Shown: one piece after another, positions 1 through 6,241 of the stretch
Layout: every line of letters begins with the position of its first letter
Position numbering within the stretch: the stretch's first letter is position 1
From: Alphaproteobacteria bacterium
Lineage (GTDB): Bacteria > Pseudomonadota > Alphaproteobacteria > SMXP01
NCBI GenBank assembly: GCA_004356335.1
Contig: SMXP01000065.1
Location: 1 to 15,207 of the forward strand
Direction of reading: 5' to 3'
DNA length: 15,207 nucleotides
Notes under the pieces: model-generated
What the model was told of the DNA's origin: nothing
Database searches by the model: none
Seen by the model: the letters and a program-made list of their open reading frames with translations, nothing else
Made by a program: the position numbers and the translations under genes

Positions 1-650
1 GGCCCCACATGCAGGGTCAGTTCCGCTATGTCGACCCCTTTGTCGGTCAGGGCTTCGATCAGGGATGTGGTGAAATGCAGGCCCGCCGTGGGCGCCGCAA
101 CGGCACCGTCATGCGTGGCAAAGACGGTTTGATAATCCTCGCGGTCCCGGGCATCCACCGGCCGCCTGCCGGCAATATAAGGCGGCAGGGGCATGCGGCC
201 TTCGGTCGCAATGACCGCGTCAAGCTGTGCGCCCGATCGATTGAATTGCAACATCACTTCGCCGTTATCCCGTTTGGCTGTGATGACCGCCTCCAATTGC
301 GTCCCTATGGTCAGCCGGTCGTTTATTTGCAGCCGTTTGCCCGGCCGGGCGAATGCCAGCCAGCTTTTGGCATCCGTTCTTTCGTGCAAGGTAAGGTCAA
401 TCGACACGGGCTGTGTGGCACCGCCTTCCTCGCGCGGCGGACGAAGCGCTTGCAAATAGGCCGGAATAACCCGCGTGTTGTTGATCACCAGAATGTCGCC
501 GGAATTCAAGAGCTGGGGTAGGTCTGAGATTGAATGGTCTTGCCTTTGATCGGCTTTAACAAGCAACAGCCGTGCCTGGTCCCGTTTTGGAGCAGGCCTG
601 AGCGCGATACGTTGCTCCGGCAAGTCAAAATCAAAAAGATCAACGCGCAT
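1..650 (-). CDS. queA: S-adenosylmethionine:tRNA ribosyltransferase-isomerase QueA, partial (N-terminal ~216 residues)
   Basis: QueA transfers and isomerises the ribosyl part of S-adenosylmethionine onto 7-aminomethyl-7-deazaguanine in tRNA, giving epoxyqueuosine in the queuosine pathway (cytoplasm). Reading leftward from the ATG at 648-650, the protein begins MRVDLFDFDLP, the usual QueA start. Further on come the family blocks INNTRVIPA, FARPGKRL, EGRMPLPPYI and AAPTAGLHFT, and it leaves the window at LTLHVG, just before the conserved AGTF segment. About 216 of the usual ~340-360 residues are present, with no in-frame stop in the stretches I translated. The gene starts 19 bp after the cytoplasmic cyclophilin stop, so it is probably the distal gene of the gyrA-coaD-cyclophilin operon; tgt is a likely next gene outside the window (inference). 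The ribosome site is weak, and a GTG directly before the ATG is an alternative start. Confidence 0.95.
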   Translation of the reverse strand, partial: MRVDLFDFDLPEQRIALRPAPKRDQARLLLVKADQRQDHSISDLPQLLNSGDILVINNTRVIPAYLQALRPPREEGGATQPVSIDLTLHERTDAKSWLAFARPGKRLQINDRLTIGTQLEAVITAKRDNGEVMLQFNRSGAQLDAVIATEGRMPLPPYIAGRRPVDARDREDYQTVFATHDGAVAAPTAGLHFTTSLIEALTDKGVDIAELTLHVG

Positions 651-669
651 CACACGCCGCTACTCGGAT

Positions 670-1146
670 TTATCCGATGTCGCTGGCTACCTTAAAAGAA
701 ATAATAGGGTCTGGCTCTGTCGGGGGTTCGCCCTGCTTTAGACGATCCACGTGTTCCATCCCTTCAACGACATTTCCCCATACCGTATACTGACCATTCA
801 AAAATGCCGCATCGTCGAGACAGATGAAAAATTGACTGTCGCCGCTATTAAGGTCAGTGCTCCGCGCCATGGAGACGATACCGCGAATGTGCGGTTCTTG
901 CGAGAACTCAGCCTCGATTTTCTGACCTGAGCCACCGGTCCCCCGACCATCCGGACAGCCGGCCTGCGCCATGAAGCCATCAATGACTCGGTGAAAAACA
1001 ATGCCGTCATAAAAACCGTCTCGCACAAGTTGTTTTATGCGCGCCACGTGTTTGGGCGCCAGATCCGGTCGCGTTTCAATGACAACCTTGCCGTATGATA
1101 ATTCCATGATCAACGTATCTTCCAGGTTTGATCCACTTGTCGTCAT
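670..1146 (-). CDS. ppiB: cytoplasmic cyclophilin-type peptidyl-prolyl cis-trans isomerase
   Basis: A 158-residue cyclophilin without signal peptide, expected to catalyse proline cis-trans isomerisation in the cytoplasm. The single domain carries the active-site blocks FHRVI (catalytic Arg53), FMAQ (58-61), the GTGGSG loop (69-74), MARS and SQFFI (104-108), and NGQYTVWG near the C-terminus. A Trp equivalent to the cyclosporin-contact Trp of human CypA is absent, as is common in bacterial cyclophilins. The start codon overlaps the stop of the upstream secreted cyclophilin (ATGA, 1143-1146), and a GAGGAG ribosome site lies 8 nt before the ATG inside that gene's last codons, so translation is probably coupled. 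It looks like the product of a tandem duplication with its neighbour, one copy exported and one retained. The ppiB symbol rests on the cytoplasmic type, not on demonstrated orthology with the E. coli gene. Confidence 0.93.
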   Translation of the reverse strand: MTTSGSNLEDTLIMELSYGKVVIETRPDLAPKHVARIKQLVRDGFYDGIVFHRVIDGFMAQAGCPDGRGTGGSGQKIEAEFSQEPHIRGIVSMARSTDLNSGDSQFFICLDDAAFLNGQYTVWGNVVEGMEHVDRLKQGEPPTEPDPIISFKVASDIG

Positions 1147-1841
1147 TGTATTGTCTCCTCGTCGGTGCTTTCTTCTGCGCTTTCTTCTGCGCTTTCTTCT
1201 GCGCTTTCTTCTGCGCTTTCTTCTGCGCTTTCTTCTGTGTTTTCTTCTGTGCTCTCCTCGCTCGGGGGAGCTTCCTCCGCAATCACGTCCGCCATCACCC
1301 GCATGCGGATAATGCGATCCGGCTCACCCAATACTTTGCCATCAAGTTCCGGACTGGGATCGCCTTTCTTGATGTTATCCACATGTATCATCCCGCCGAC
1401 CACCCGACCCCATACCGTGTATTCGCCGTTAAGCGATATTTTGTCTACAAACATGATGAAAAATTGACTGTTGGCGCTATTGAGATCGTCGCTTCGCGCC
1501 ATGGAGGTAGCTCCCCGCCAGTGCGGTTTGATGTTAAATTCCGCCTCTAGGTCGGGCAGATCGGAACCGCCGGTCCCATCCCCACTCGGGTCGCCGGTTT
1601 GAGCCATAAAGCCTTCCGAGACACGATGAAAAGCCAGGTTGTCGTAAAAACCTCTCCGCGTCAGTATTTTGATTCTTTCAACTGTCTTGGGAGCAAAGGC
1701 AGGATACATCTCGATGGTCACACGGCCATCTTTCAGGTCCAGGTATATGGTATTTTCCGGATCAAGTTCTTTTTGTGCTTGGGCGTCTATGGGCGACAGA
1801 ACCATAACCATCAATAATGCTAAGAGCGCACGCAAAACCAT
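1143..1841 (-). CDS. secreted cyclophilin-type peptidyl-prolyl isomerase with Glu/Ser/Ala repeat tail
   Basis: A 232-residue exported cyclophilin. Residues 1-22 form a signal peptide (basic Arg4, hydrophobic core of Leu/Met/Val, AQA cleavage motif before Gln23), so the mature protein should act in the periplasm. The cyclophilin domain spans about residues 30-185 with FHRV (catalytic Arg73), FMAQ (78-81), GTGGSD, MARS, SQFFI (125-129) and NGEYTVWG. After the domain comes an acidic low-complexity tail (189-232) built from EESA-type tetrapeptides, five of them identical, encoded by a 12-bp tandem repeat at 1165-1260. The tail is unlikely to be needed for catalysis and its role is unknown. An AAGGAG ribosome site lies 9 nt before the ATG at 1839-1841. 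The gene is 43 bp downstream of coaD and overlaps the next cyclophilin by 4 bp. Confidence 0.93.
   Translation of the reverse strand: MVLRALLALLMVMVLSPIDAQAQKELDPENTIYLDLKDGRVTIEMYPAFAPKTVERIKILTRRGFYDNLAFHRVSEGFMAQTGDPSGDGTGGSDLPDLEAEFNIKPHWRGATSMARSDDLNSANSQFFIMFVDKISLNGEYTVWGRVVGGMIHVDNIKKGDPSPELDGKVLGEPDRIIRMRVMADVIAEEAPPSEESTEENTEESAEESAEESAEESAEESAEESTDEETIQ
1165..1260. repeat. 12-bp tandem repeat, eight units, coding for the (EESA)n tail
   Basis: Eight consecutive 12-bp units. Units 2-6 (1177-1236) are identical on the + strand (GCGCTTTCTTCT). Unit 1 is GTGCTTTCTTCT, unit 7 GTGTTTTCTTCT and unit 8 GTGCTCTCCTCG, so the ends are diverged and the middle is fresh. The unit is a multiple of three and keeps the cyclophilin reading frame; it codes EESA, EEST or EENT on the minus strand. 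It also opens other frames, giving spurious low-complexity ORFs on both strands. Confidence 0.97.
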
Positions 1842-1884
1842 ACTCTTCGTCTCCTTGAAATCGCGTAATTTAAACCCAGAGAAT

Positions 1885-2400
1885 CTATTTCTTCACTTGA
1901 TTGAGCGAAGCGACCTTTCGCTTAAGTTTTTCCGCCACAAAGGGGGTGGTGAAACTCGAAATATCACCGCCGAGCATAGCAATCTCCTTAACCAGCCGCG
2001 ATGAGATGGCTTGTTGCCGTGCCTCAGCCATCAAAAATACGGTTTCAATGTCAGAATTAAGGCGGGAATTCATGCCCACCATTTGGAATTCGTATTCAAA
2101 ATCCGATACGGCCCGCAACCCCCGCACAATAATCTGCGCACCAACTTCTTCGGCAAATCTTATGAGAAGCGTATCAAACGGCTGAACCGTTACGCGTGCC
2201 AACCCCGCGCCGGTGATACTGCCGGATTCGTGTTCGATAATCGCCACGCGTTCCCGCACATCAAAAAGCGGTGCTTTTGACGGATTTGTGGTAACGCCCA
2301 CGATCAAGTGGTCGACCAACTTGATCGCCCGCCGCATGATATCCATGTGGCCATTGGTCAAGGGGTCAAAGGTGCCAGGGTAAAGGCCCACGCGTTCCAT
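1885..2400 (-). CDS. coaD: phosphopantetheine adenylyltransferase
   Basis: CoaD adenylates 4'-phosphopantetheine with ATP to dephospho-CoA, the penultimate step of CoA synthesis (cytoplasm). The nucleotidyltransferase motif GTFDPLTNGH (residues 9-18) has the catalytic His18 at the same number as in E. coli. The C-terminal ISSRLVKEIAMLGGDIS block matches the second ATP-binding motif of the family. The 171-residue length is normal. The frame also offers a GTG start at 2407-2409, three codons earlier, but the ATG at 2398-2400 has an AAGG ribosome site 8 nt upstream and gives canonical numbering, so I chose it. It follows the gyrA stop by 26 bp and precedes the secreted cyclophilin by 43 bp, consistent with an operon. 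Confidence 0.96.
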   Translation of the reverse strand: MERVGLYPGTFDPLTNGHMDIMRRAIKLVDHLIVGVTTNPSKAPLFDVRERVAIIEHESGSITGAGLARVTVQPFDTLLIRFAEEVGAQIIVRGLRAVSDFEYEFQMVGMNSRLNSDIETVFLMAEARQQAISSRLVKEIAMLGGDISSFTTPFVAEKLKRKVASLNQVKK

Positions 2401-2426
2401 CCGGATCACCTTGATCTTTGTTTCAC

Positions 2427-5201
2427 TTAATCGTCGCCATTTGGTTCGGTGTCGCCATTTTGTTGGCCTGCATCGCCCAAATGTTCGACCGAGACAACCC
2501 GTTCGCCTTGGTTAAGACGGAACAGCGTGACGCCCTGTGTGTTGCGACCGGCAACACGAATATCGTCGACCGGGCATCTGATTAATTGCCCACCATCTGT
2601 CACTAGCATGATTTGATCCATATCTTCGACCGGGAAGGAAGAAACCAGCCGGCCGTTTCGGCCGGTCACCGTCATTGCGATGATCCCTTTGCCGCCGCGA
2701 CCCGAGGCGCGATATTCATAAGCCGATGTTCGCTTGCCATAACCATTTTCCGAGGCGGTCAATATGAATTGCTCGTGAGCGCCCAATTTCGCGTATCTTT
2801 CCGGAGACACGGCCGTTTCTTCGCCATTCTCGTCTTCCGCGTCCAATCCGCTATCGTCGCTCATATCTTCGCCTGCCGCGGCGCGCCGCATGGCATTGGA
2901 TTGCCTCAAATAGGCTCGCGCCTCGGCGGGTGTAACCTCAACATGTCGAACGATGGTCATTGAAATAACCGTGTCAGCGCCGAACTCGGCGTCGGAACCG
3001 AGCTGAATGCCGCGCACACCGGTCGACGTACGCCCGGCAAATACCCTGACATCGGTCACCGGGAATCTTATGCAACGGCCGTTCGCCGTGGTTAGAATGA
3101 CATCGTCATTCTCGGTACAAATCTGAACGTCGACGATGCCTTCGCCTTCGCCGGGCTTCATGGCTATCTTGCCGCTTACATTGATTCGATTGAAATCCGA
3201 CAGCTTATTCCTCCGAACCCTGCCGGTGGTCGTGGCAAACATTACGTCGAGGCGCGACCATGTCTTCTCGTCTTCTGGAAGCGGCATCACGCTGGTAATG
3301 GTCTCTCCTTGACTAAGCGGTAAGAGATTGACCATTGCCTTTCCGCGGGCCTGGGGCGTGGCTTGCGGCAAACGCCAAACCTTAAGTCTGTAAACCTGTC
3401 CAATAGACGAAAAGAACAATACGGGCTGATGGGTATTGGCGACAAAAACCCGCGTCACGAAATCTTCATCGCGCGTCGCCATCCCGGATCGGCCCTTTCC
3501 GCCACGCCTCTGGGGCCGATAAATATTCAAAGGAACGCGCTTAATGTAGCCCGTATGAGTTACCGTAATGACCATGTCTTCTTTTTGAATGAGGTCCTCG
3601 TCCTCAACTTCAAATTCGGCTTCTAGGATTTCCGTTCGACGCGGCGTATCGAATTGTTCTTTGATTTCGCGCAGCTCGTCTTTCATGATGTCCATGACCC
3701 GCGCTCGGGAACGCAAAATATCGAGATAATTCTCGATTTTCTTGCCGAGACCGTTCAACTCCTCACCGATTTCATCCCGGCCCAGAGCGGTTAATCGTTG
3801 CAGTCTAAGGTCCAAGATTGCCCGGGCCTGTTCTTCCGACAACTTGATGGTCCCATCGGATGAAACTTTGTGCCGCGGATCGGCGATAAGTTCCACGAGA
3901 GTCGCAATATCCGCGGCCAGCCAATCACGGGCCAACAGACCAGCTCGAGCGGCAGCGGCGTCCTTGGCAGCGCGAATGAGAGCGATGATTTTGTCGATAT
4001 TGGCCACCGCAATGGCTAGACCGACAAGTACATGGGCTCGATCGCGCGCTTTATTAAGCTCGAAATTTGTCCGGCGGGTAATGACCTCTTCGCGGAAAAC
4101 AATGAACGCGTCGAGCATCTGACGCACATTCATCAATTCCGGCCGGCCCCCATTGAGCGCCAGCATGTTGACGCCGAAATTCGTTTGAAGAGGTGAGAAA
4201 CGATAAAGTTGGTTCAAGATCACATCGGCGTTCGCTTCTCGCTTCAGCTCGATCACCACTCGCATGCCATGGCGGTCGGATTCATCGCGCAGGTCCGATA
4301 TCCCCTCGATCCGTTTTTCCCGCACCAGATCGGCGATCTTTTCGATCATGGCGGCCTTGTTCACTTGATAAGGAATCTCCGTCACAATGATGGCCGTGCG
4401 CTCTCTAGGCCGATCTTCCATATGCACGCGCCCGCGCATAATGATCGAACCGCGTCCCGTATGGAGGGCTGAACGAATGCCGGTCCGACCCAGAATATGC
4501 CCGCCGGTGGGAAAATCGGGGCCTAGAATGATTTCGCCCAGTTGATGGATTGTCAGTTCGGGCTGATCAATGACGGCAATACAACCGTCGATCAACTCAC
4601 CCAGATTATGGGGCGGAATATTGGTCGCCATTCCCACCGCGATTCCGGTGGCCCCATTGACCAAGAGGTTCGGAAATCGTGCCGGCAGATATCCCGGTTC
4701 GCGCGACGACCCATCGTAATTTTCCCGAAAGGTGACCGTACCCTTCTCGATATCTTCGAGAAGCGCGTGGGCCGGTTTGCCCATGCGCACCTCGGTGTAA
4801 CGCATAGCAGCCGGCGGATCGCCATCGACCGATCCGAAATTCCCTTGACCATCCAATAGGGGTAAGCGAAGGGAAAAATCTTGCGCCATACGCACCAGGG
4901 CATCGTAAATCGCCTGGTCGCCATGGGGATGGTATTTACCCATGACATCCCCGACCACACGCGCGCATTTTCGATGGGGCTTATCGGCATGATAGCCACT
5001 TTCATACATCGCATAGAGAATGCGTCGATGGACCGGTTTGAGACCATCGCGGACATCAGGCAAGGCACGACTGACGATCACGCTCATGGCGTAATCGAGA
5101 TAAGACGTCCGCATTTCCTCTTCGATCGAGATCGGTTTGATATCGCTGGCAGGGGGTTCGCCGGCCGTGCCGGGCGCGGGAGGGTTCGGCGTATCTGTCA
5201 C
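2427..5201 (-). CDS. gyrA: DNA gyrase subunit A
   Basis: Catalytic DNA-breaking subunit of gyrase, which introduces negative supercoils as A2B2 with GyrB. The 924-residue protein shows the breakage-reunion domain with Arg134-Tyr135 (AAMRYTEV, active-site tyrosine), the quinolone-resistance region near HPHGD (91-95), the exit-gate segment (about 360-520), and the C-terminal DNA-wrapping domain with the gyrase-specific GyrA box QRRGGKG (564-570). The box rules out ParC. Residues ~753-810 are an acidic insertion in the wrapping domain, as seen in other alphaproteobacterial GyrAs. Position 96, equivalent to E. coli Ser83, is Gln, while Asp100 (E. coli Asp87) is kept. The start is GTG at 5199-5201: no in-frame ATG occurs before the conserved EEEM at residue 30. 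No strong ribosome site is visible. It is probably the first gene of the operon continuing through coaD to queA. Confidence 0.98.
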   Translation of the reverse strand: MTDTPNPPAPGTAGEPPASDIKPISIEEEMRTSYLDYAMSVIVSRALPDVRDGLKPVHRRILYAMYESGYHADKPHRKCARVVGDVMGKYHPHGDQAIYDALVRMAQDFSLRLPLLDGQGNFGSVDGDPPAAMRYTEVRMGKPAHALLEDIEKGTVTFRENYDGSSREPGYLPARFPNLLVNGATGIAVGMATNIPPHNLGELIDGCIAVIDQPELTIHQLGEIILGPDFPTGGHILGRTGIRSALHTGRGSIIMRGRVHMEDRPRERTAIIVTEIPYQVNKAAMIEKIADLVREKRIEGISDLRDESDRHGMRVVIELKREANADVILNQLYRFSPLQTNFGVNMLALNGGRPELMNVRQMLDAFIVFREEVITRRTNFELNKARDRAHVLVGLAIAVANIDKIIALIRAAKDAAAARAGLLARDWLAADIATLVELIADPRHKVSSDGTIKLSEEQARAILDLRLQRLTALGRDEIGEELNGLGKKIENYLDILRSRARVMDIMKDELREIKEQFDTPRRTEILEAEFEVEDEDLIQKEDMVITVTHTGYIKRVPLNIYRPQRRGGKGRSGMATRDEDFVTRVFVANTHQPVLFFSSIGQVYRLKVWRLPQATPQARGKAMVNLLPLSQGETITSVMPLPEDEKTWSRLDVMFATTTGRVRRNKLSDFNRINVSGKIAMKPGEGEGIVDVQICTENDDVILTTANGRCIRFPVTDVRVFAGRTSTGVRGIQLGSDAEFGADTVISMTIVRHVEVTPAEARAYLRQSNAMRRAAAGEDMSDDSGLDAEDENGEETAVSPERYAKLGAHEQFILTASENGYGKRTSAYEYRASGRGGKGIIAMTVTGRNGRLVSSFPVEDMDQIMLVTDGGQLIRCPVDDIRVAGRNTQGVTLFRLNQGERVVSVEHLGDAGQQNGDTEPNGDD

Positions 5202-5235
5202 GTGCGCAACCAGCTCTTACTCTAAGAAAACAGGC

Positions 5236-5268
5236 CAACCAAAGCCTATTTTTCGGTTGATGAATAGG
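5236..5268 (-). other. possible H-type pseudoknot in the gyrA leader
   Basis: In the leader RNA of gyrA (minus strand), CCUAUU pairs with AAUAGG (6 bp) and, interleaved with it, CAACC pairs with GGUUG (5 bp). The order is CCUAUU, 3 nt, CAACC, 4 nt, AAUAGG, 4 nt, GGUUG, which is the H-type pseudoknot arrangement. It ends 34 nt before the GTG start. The pairing is seen in the sequence; any function is inference, and interleaved short arms can occur by chance. Confidence 0.25.
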
Positions 5269-5281
5269 TTCAAAGATCTTG

Positions 5282-5301
5282 AAAAAACACGAAAATCCGT
5301 G
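5282..5301 (-). terminator. weak terminator-like hairpin between ssb and gyrA
   Basis: On the minus strand a 4-bp stem (CACG/CGTG, extendable by one G-U pair) with a 6-nt loop is followed directly by six T residues. It lies 108 nt after the ssb stop and 80 nt before gyrA. The stem is too short for a confident call; it could end ssb transcripts or act in the gyrA leader. Confidence 0.3.
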
Positions 5302-5319
5302 CCTTGCGAATCTTTTAGA

Positions 5320-5348
5320 AACCTAGCATTTCCTGCCGATTCGAGCAA
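5320..5348 (-). promoter_or_regulatory. candidate gyrA promoter
   Basis: On the minus strand TTGCTC, 17 nt and TAGGTT resemble the -35 and -10 boxes of a housekeeping promoter. Predicted transcripts would start near 5313, giving a leader of about 110 nt that includes the weak hairpin (5282-5301) and the possible pseudoknot (5236-5268). Matches are partial and other choices exist. Confidence 0.25.
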
Positions 5349-5409
5349 CGGTGCTGGACCGACGAAATGGCCTTTCTAGAGGGTCTTTCAAGCCATTTTA
5401 AGACGGCCG

Positions 5410-5862
5410 TTAAAACGGAATTTCGTCGTCGAGATCAGGGTCGTGAAACTCCTGTGACGAGGATTCCATGCCGCTCGACGCGCCCTCATCGGTTGAGGCA
5501 CCGGAGCCACCCCGACTGTCGAGCATGGTTAGGGTACTATTGAATCCTTGAAGCACGACCTCCGTCGAATAGCGGTCCTGACCTGATTGATCTTGCCATT
5601 TCCGAGTCCGCAGCTGGCCTTCGAGATAGATCTTCGCCCCCTTGCGCAGATATTGCTCCGCGATTTTGCAAAGCCCCTCACTGAAGATCACCACGCGATG
5701 CCATTCGGTGCGCTCTCGCCGTTCGCCGGTATTTTTGTCACGCCAGCTCTCCGACGTCGCCACCCGCAAATTGCAGATCGGCCGACCGTCCTGCGTATGG
5801 CGAATCTCAGGATCTGCTCCTAAGTTACCGACAAGAATGACTTTGTTGACGCTGCCCGCCAT
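5410..5862 (-). CDS. ssb: single-stranded DNA-binding protein
   Basis: SSB coats single-stranded DNA in replication, recombination and repair, and recruits partners through its acidic C-terminal tip. The 150-residue protein begins MAGSVNKVILVGNLG, the classical start of the OB fold (about residues 1-110), with the aromatic positions in SESWRD and TEWHRV. A Gly/Ser-rich linker follows, then the tip DLDDEIPF. The open frame extends to 5919 through a TTG codon, but the ATG at 5860-5862 has a GAGGAAA ribosome site about 5-8 nt upstream and matches the family start. It is divergent from uvrA across 379 bp and is followed by gyrA on the same strand after 208 bp. Confidence 0.97.
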   Translation of the reverse strand: MAGSVNKVILVGNLGADPEIRHTQDGRPICNLRVATSESWRDKNTGERRERTEWHRVVIFSEGLCKIAEQYLRKGAKIYLEGQLRTRKWQDQSGQDRYSTEVVLQGFNSTLTMLDSRGGSGASTDEGASSGMESSSQEFHDPDLDDEIPF

Positions 5863-5932
5863 GGATTTTCCTCGTGCATAATGGGTAGAAAATGTGAAGG
5901 GGATGGGACCATAGCTCAATCCCGAAACCCAG

Positions 5933-5962
5933 GCTATACCAGCTTTTGGATCGATTTCGCAA
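5933..5962 (-). promoter_or_regulatory. candidate ssb promoter
   Basis: On the minus strand TTGCGA (-35), 18 nt, TATAGC (-10). The predicted start near 5926 gives a leader of about 63 nt before the ssb ATG. The -35 box falls within the spacer of the TTTTGGAT/ATCCAAAA inverted repeat. Confidence 0.45.
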
Positions 5963-5973
5963 GCAATCCAAAA
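5944..5973. promoter_or_regulatory. 8-bp inverted repeat spanning the ssb -35 region, operator-like
   Basis: TTTTGGAT at 5944-5951 and its exact reverse complement ATCCAAAA at 5966-5973 are separated by 14 bp (centre-to-centre about 22 bp, two helical turns), which suits a dimeric regulator. It does not match the known alphaproteobacterial LexA box. The regulator is unknown, and chance occurrence is possible. Confidence 0.35.
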
Positions 5974-6110
5974 CCGCCCGGCAGGTCGTTGAATCCCTCG
6001 ATTTACGATCCGTCCCCCGCCCGGATAGGGTCACCCCCTTGCGTGGGTGTAAAAAGTCCTATTTACAAGGGGACCCGTCAGGGACACGGGGACATGCCGG
6101 TTTTTCATTG

Positions 6111-6210
6111 GCGCATTTTCGAGCGAAGTGGACACCGGTTCGCGTTAAGAAAATGCGACCAAACAAGAACTTAAAGCGTTTTCGCGATTTTGTTGAGTTC
6201 GGAAACGCTC
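6111..6210 (+). repeat. two-hairpin palindromic element, copy 1 (upstream of uvrA)
   Basis: Hairpin A: CGCATTTTC (6112-6120) pairs with GAAAATGCG (6149-6157), with an inner stem GCGAA/TTCGC around the loop GTGGACACCGG. The linker is ACCAAACAAGAACTTA. Hairpin B: AGCGTTTTC (6175-6183) pairs with GGAAACGCT (6201-6209) with one mismatch. The architecture matches copies at 11652-11757 and 15133-15207 in the opposite orientation, and resembles the RIME/Bru-RS elements of Rhizobium and Brucella (resemblance from memory). It forms the region just before the uvrA start. Confidence 0.85.
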
Positions 6211-6241
6211 TGGCGCCTCAAAAAGGTAGTGACGAACAGCT

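Larger units (their letters stand above)
5863..6241. other. divergent ssb-uvrA intergenic region (379 bp)
   Basis: No gene is visible. The left part holds the likely ssb promoter (5933-5962), placed inside an 8-bp inverted repeat (5944-5951 and 5966-5973). The middle (6000-6110) is G/C-rich with short repeats such as GGGGAC and GTAAA/TTTAC; I see no convincing promoter for uvrA there. The right part is a complete two-hairpin repeat (6111-6210) ending 31 bp before the uvrA start. I looked for the alphaproteobacterial LexA box GTTC-N7-GTTC (and its complement) and found none. Confidence 0.8.

Noticed and set aside
9..521. 170-codon ORF on the + strand
   Set aside because: It is antisense to queA, whose protein is clearly recognised on the minus strand in this stretch.
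1037..1550. Low-complexity ORFs across the 12-bp repeat with Leu-Leu-Arg-Phe, Phe-Phe-Cys-Ala or Gln-Lys-Lys-Ala repeats
   Set aside because: They are other-frame readings of the tandem repeat inside the cyclophilin gene; a 12-bp unit without stops keeps several frames open. No ribosome sites or homology.
5365..5398. AAATGGC/GCCATTT inverted repeat downstream of ssb as terminator
   Set aside because: The 7-bp arms are separated by 20 nt and no T tract follows on the minus strand; not convincing as an intrinsic terminator.
5863..5919. N-terminal extension of SSB by 19 residues from a TTG codon
   Set aside because: The ATG at 5860-5862 has a strong ribosome site and gives the classical SSB start; the extension has no family similarity and would begin almost at the predicted transcription start.
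6049..6066. GTAAA-N8-TTTAC inverted repeat as an operator
   Set aside because: Arms are only 5 bp and A/T-rich; too likely by chance and not clearly tied to a promoter.
6138..6200. LexA box from the two GTTC words upstream of uvrA
   Set aside because: GTTC at 6138 and 6197 are far from the required 7-bp spacing, and both lie in the hairpin repeat. GAAC words at 6167 and 6233 are also wrongly spaced.
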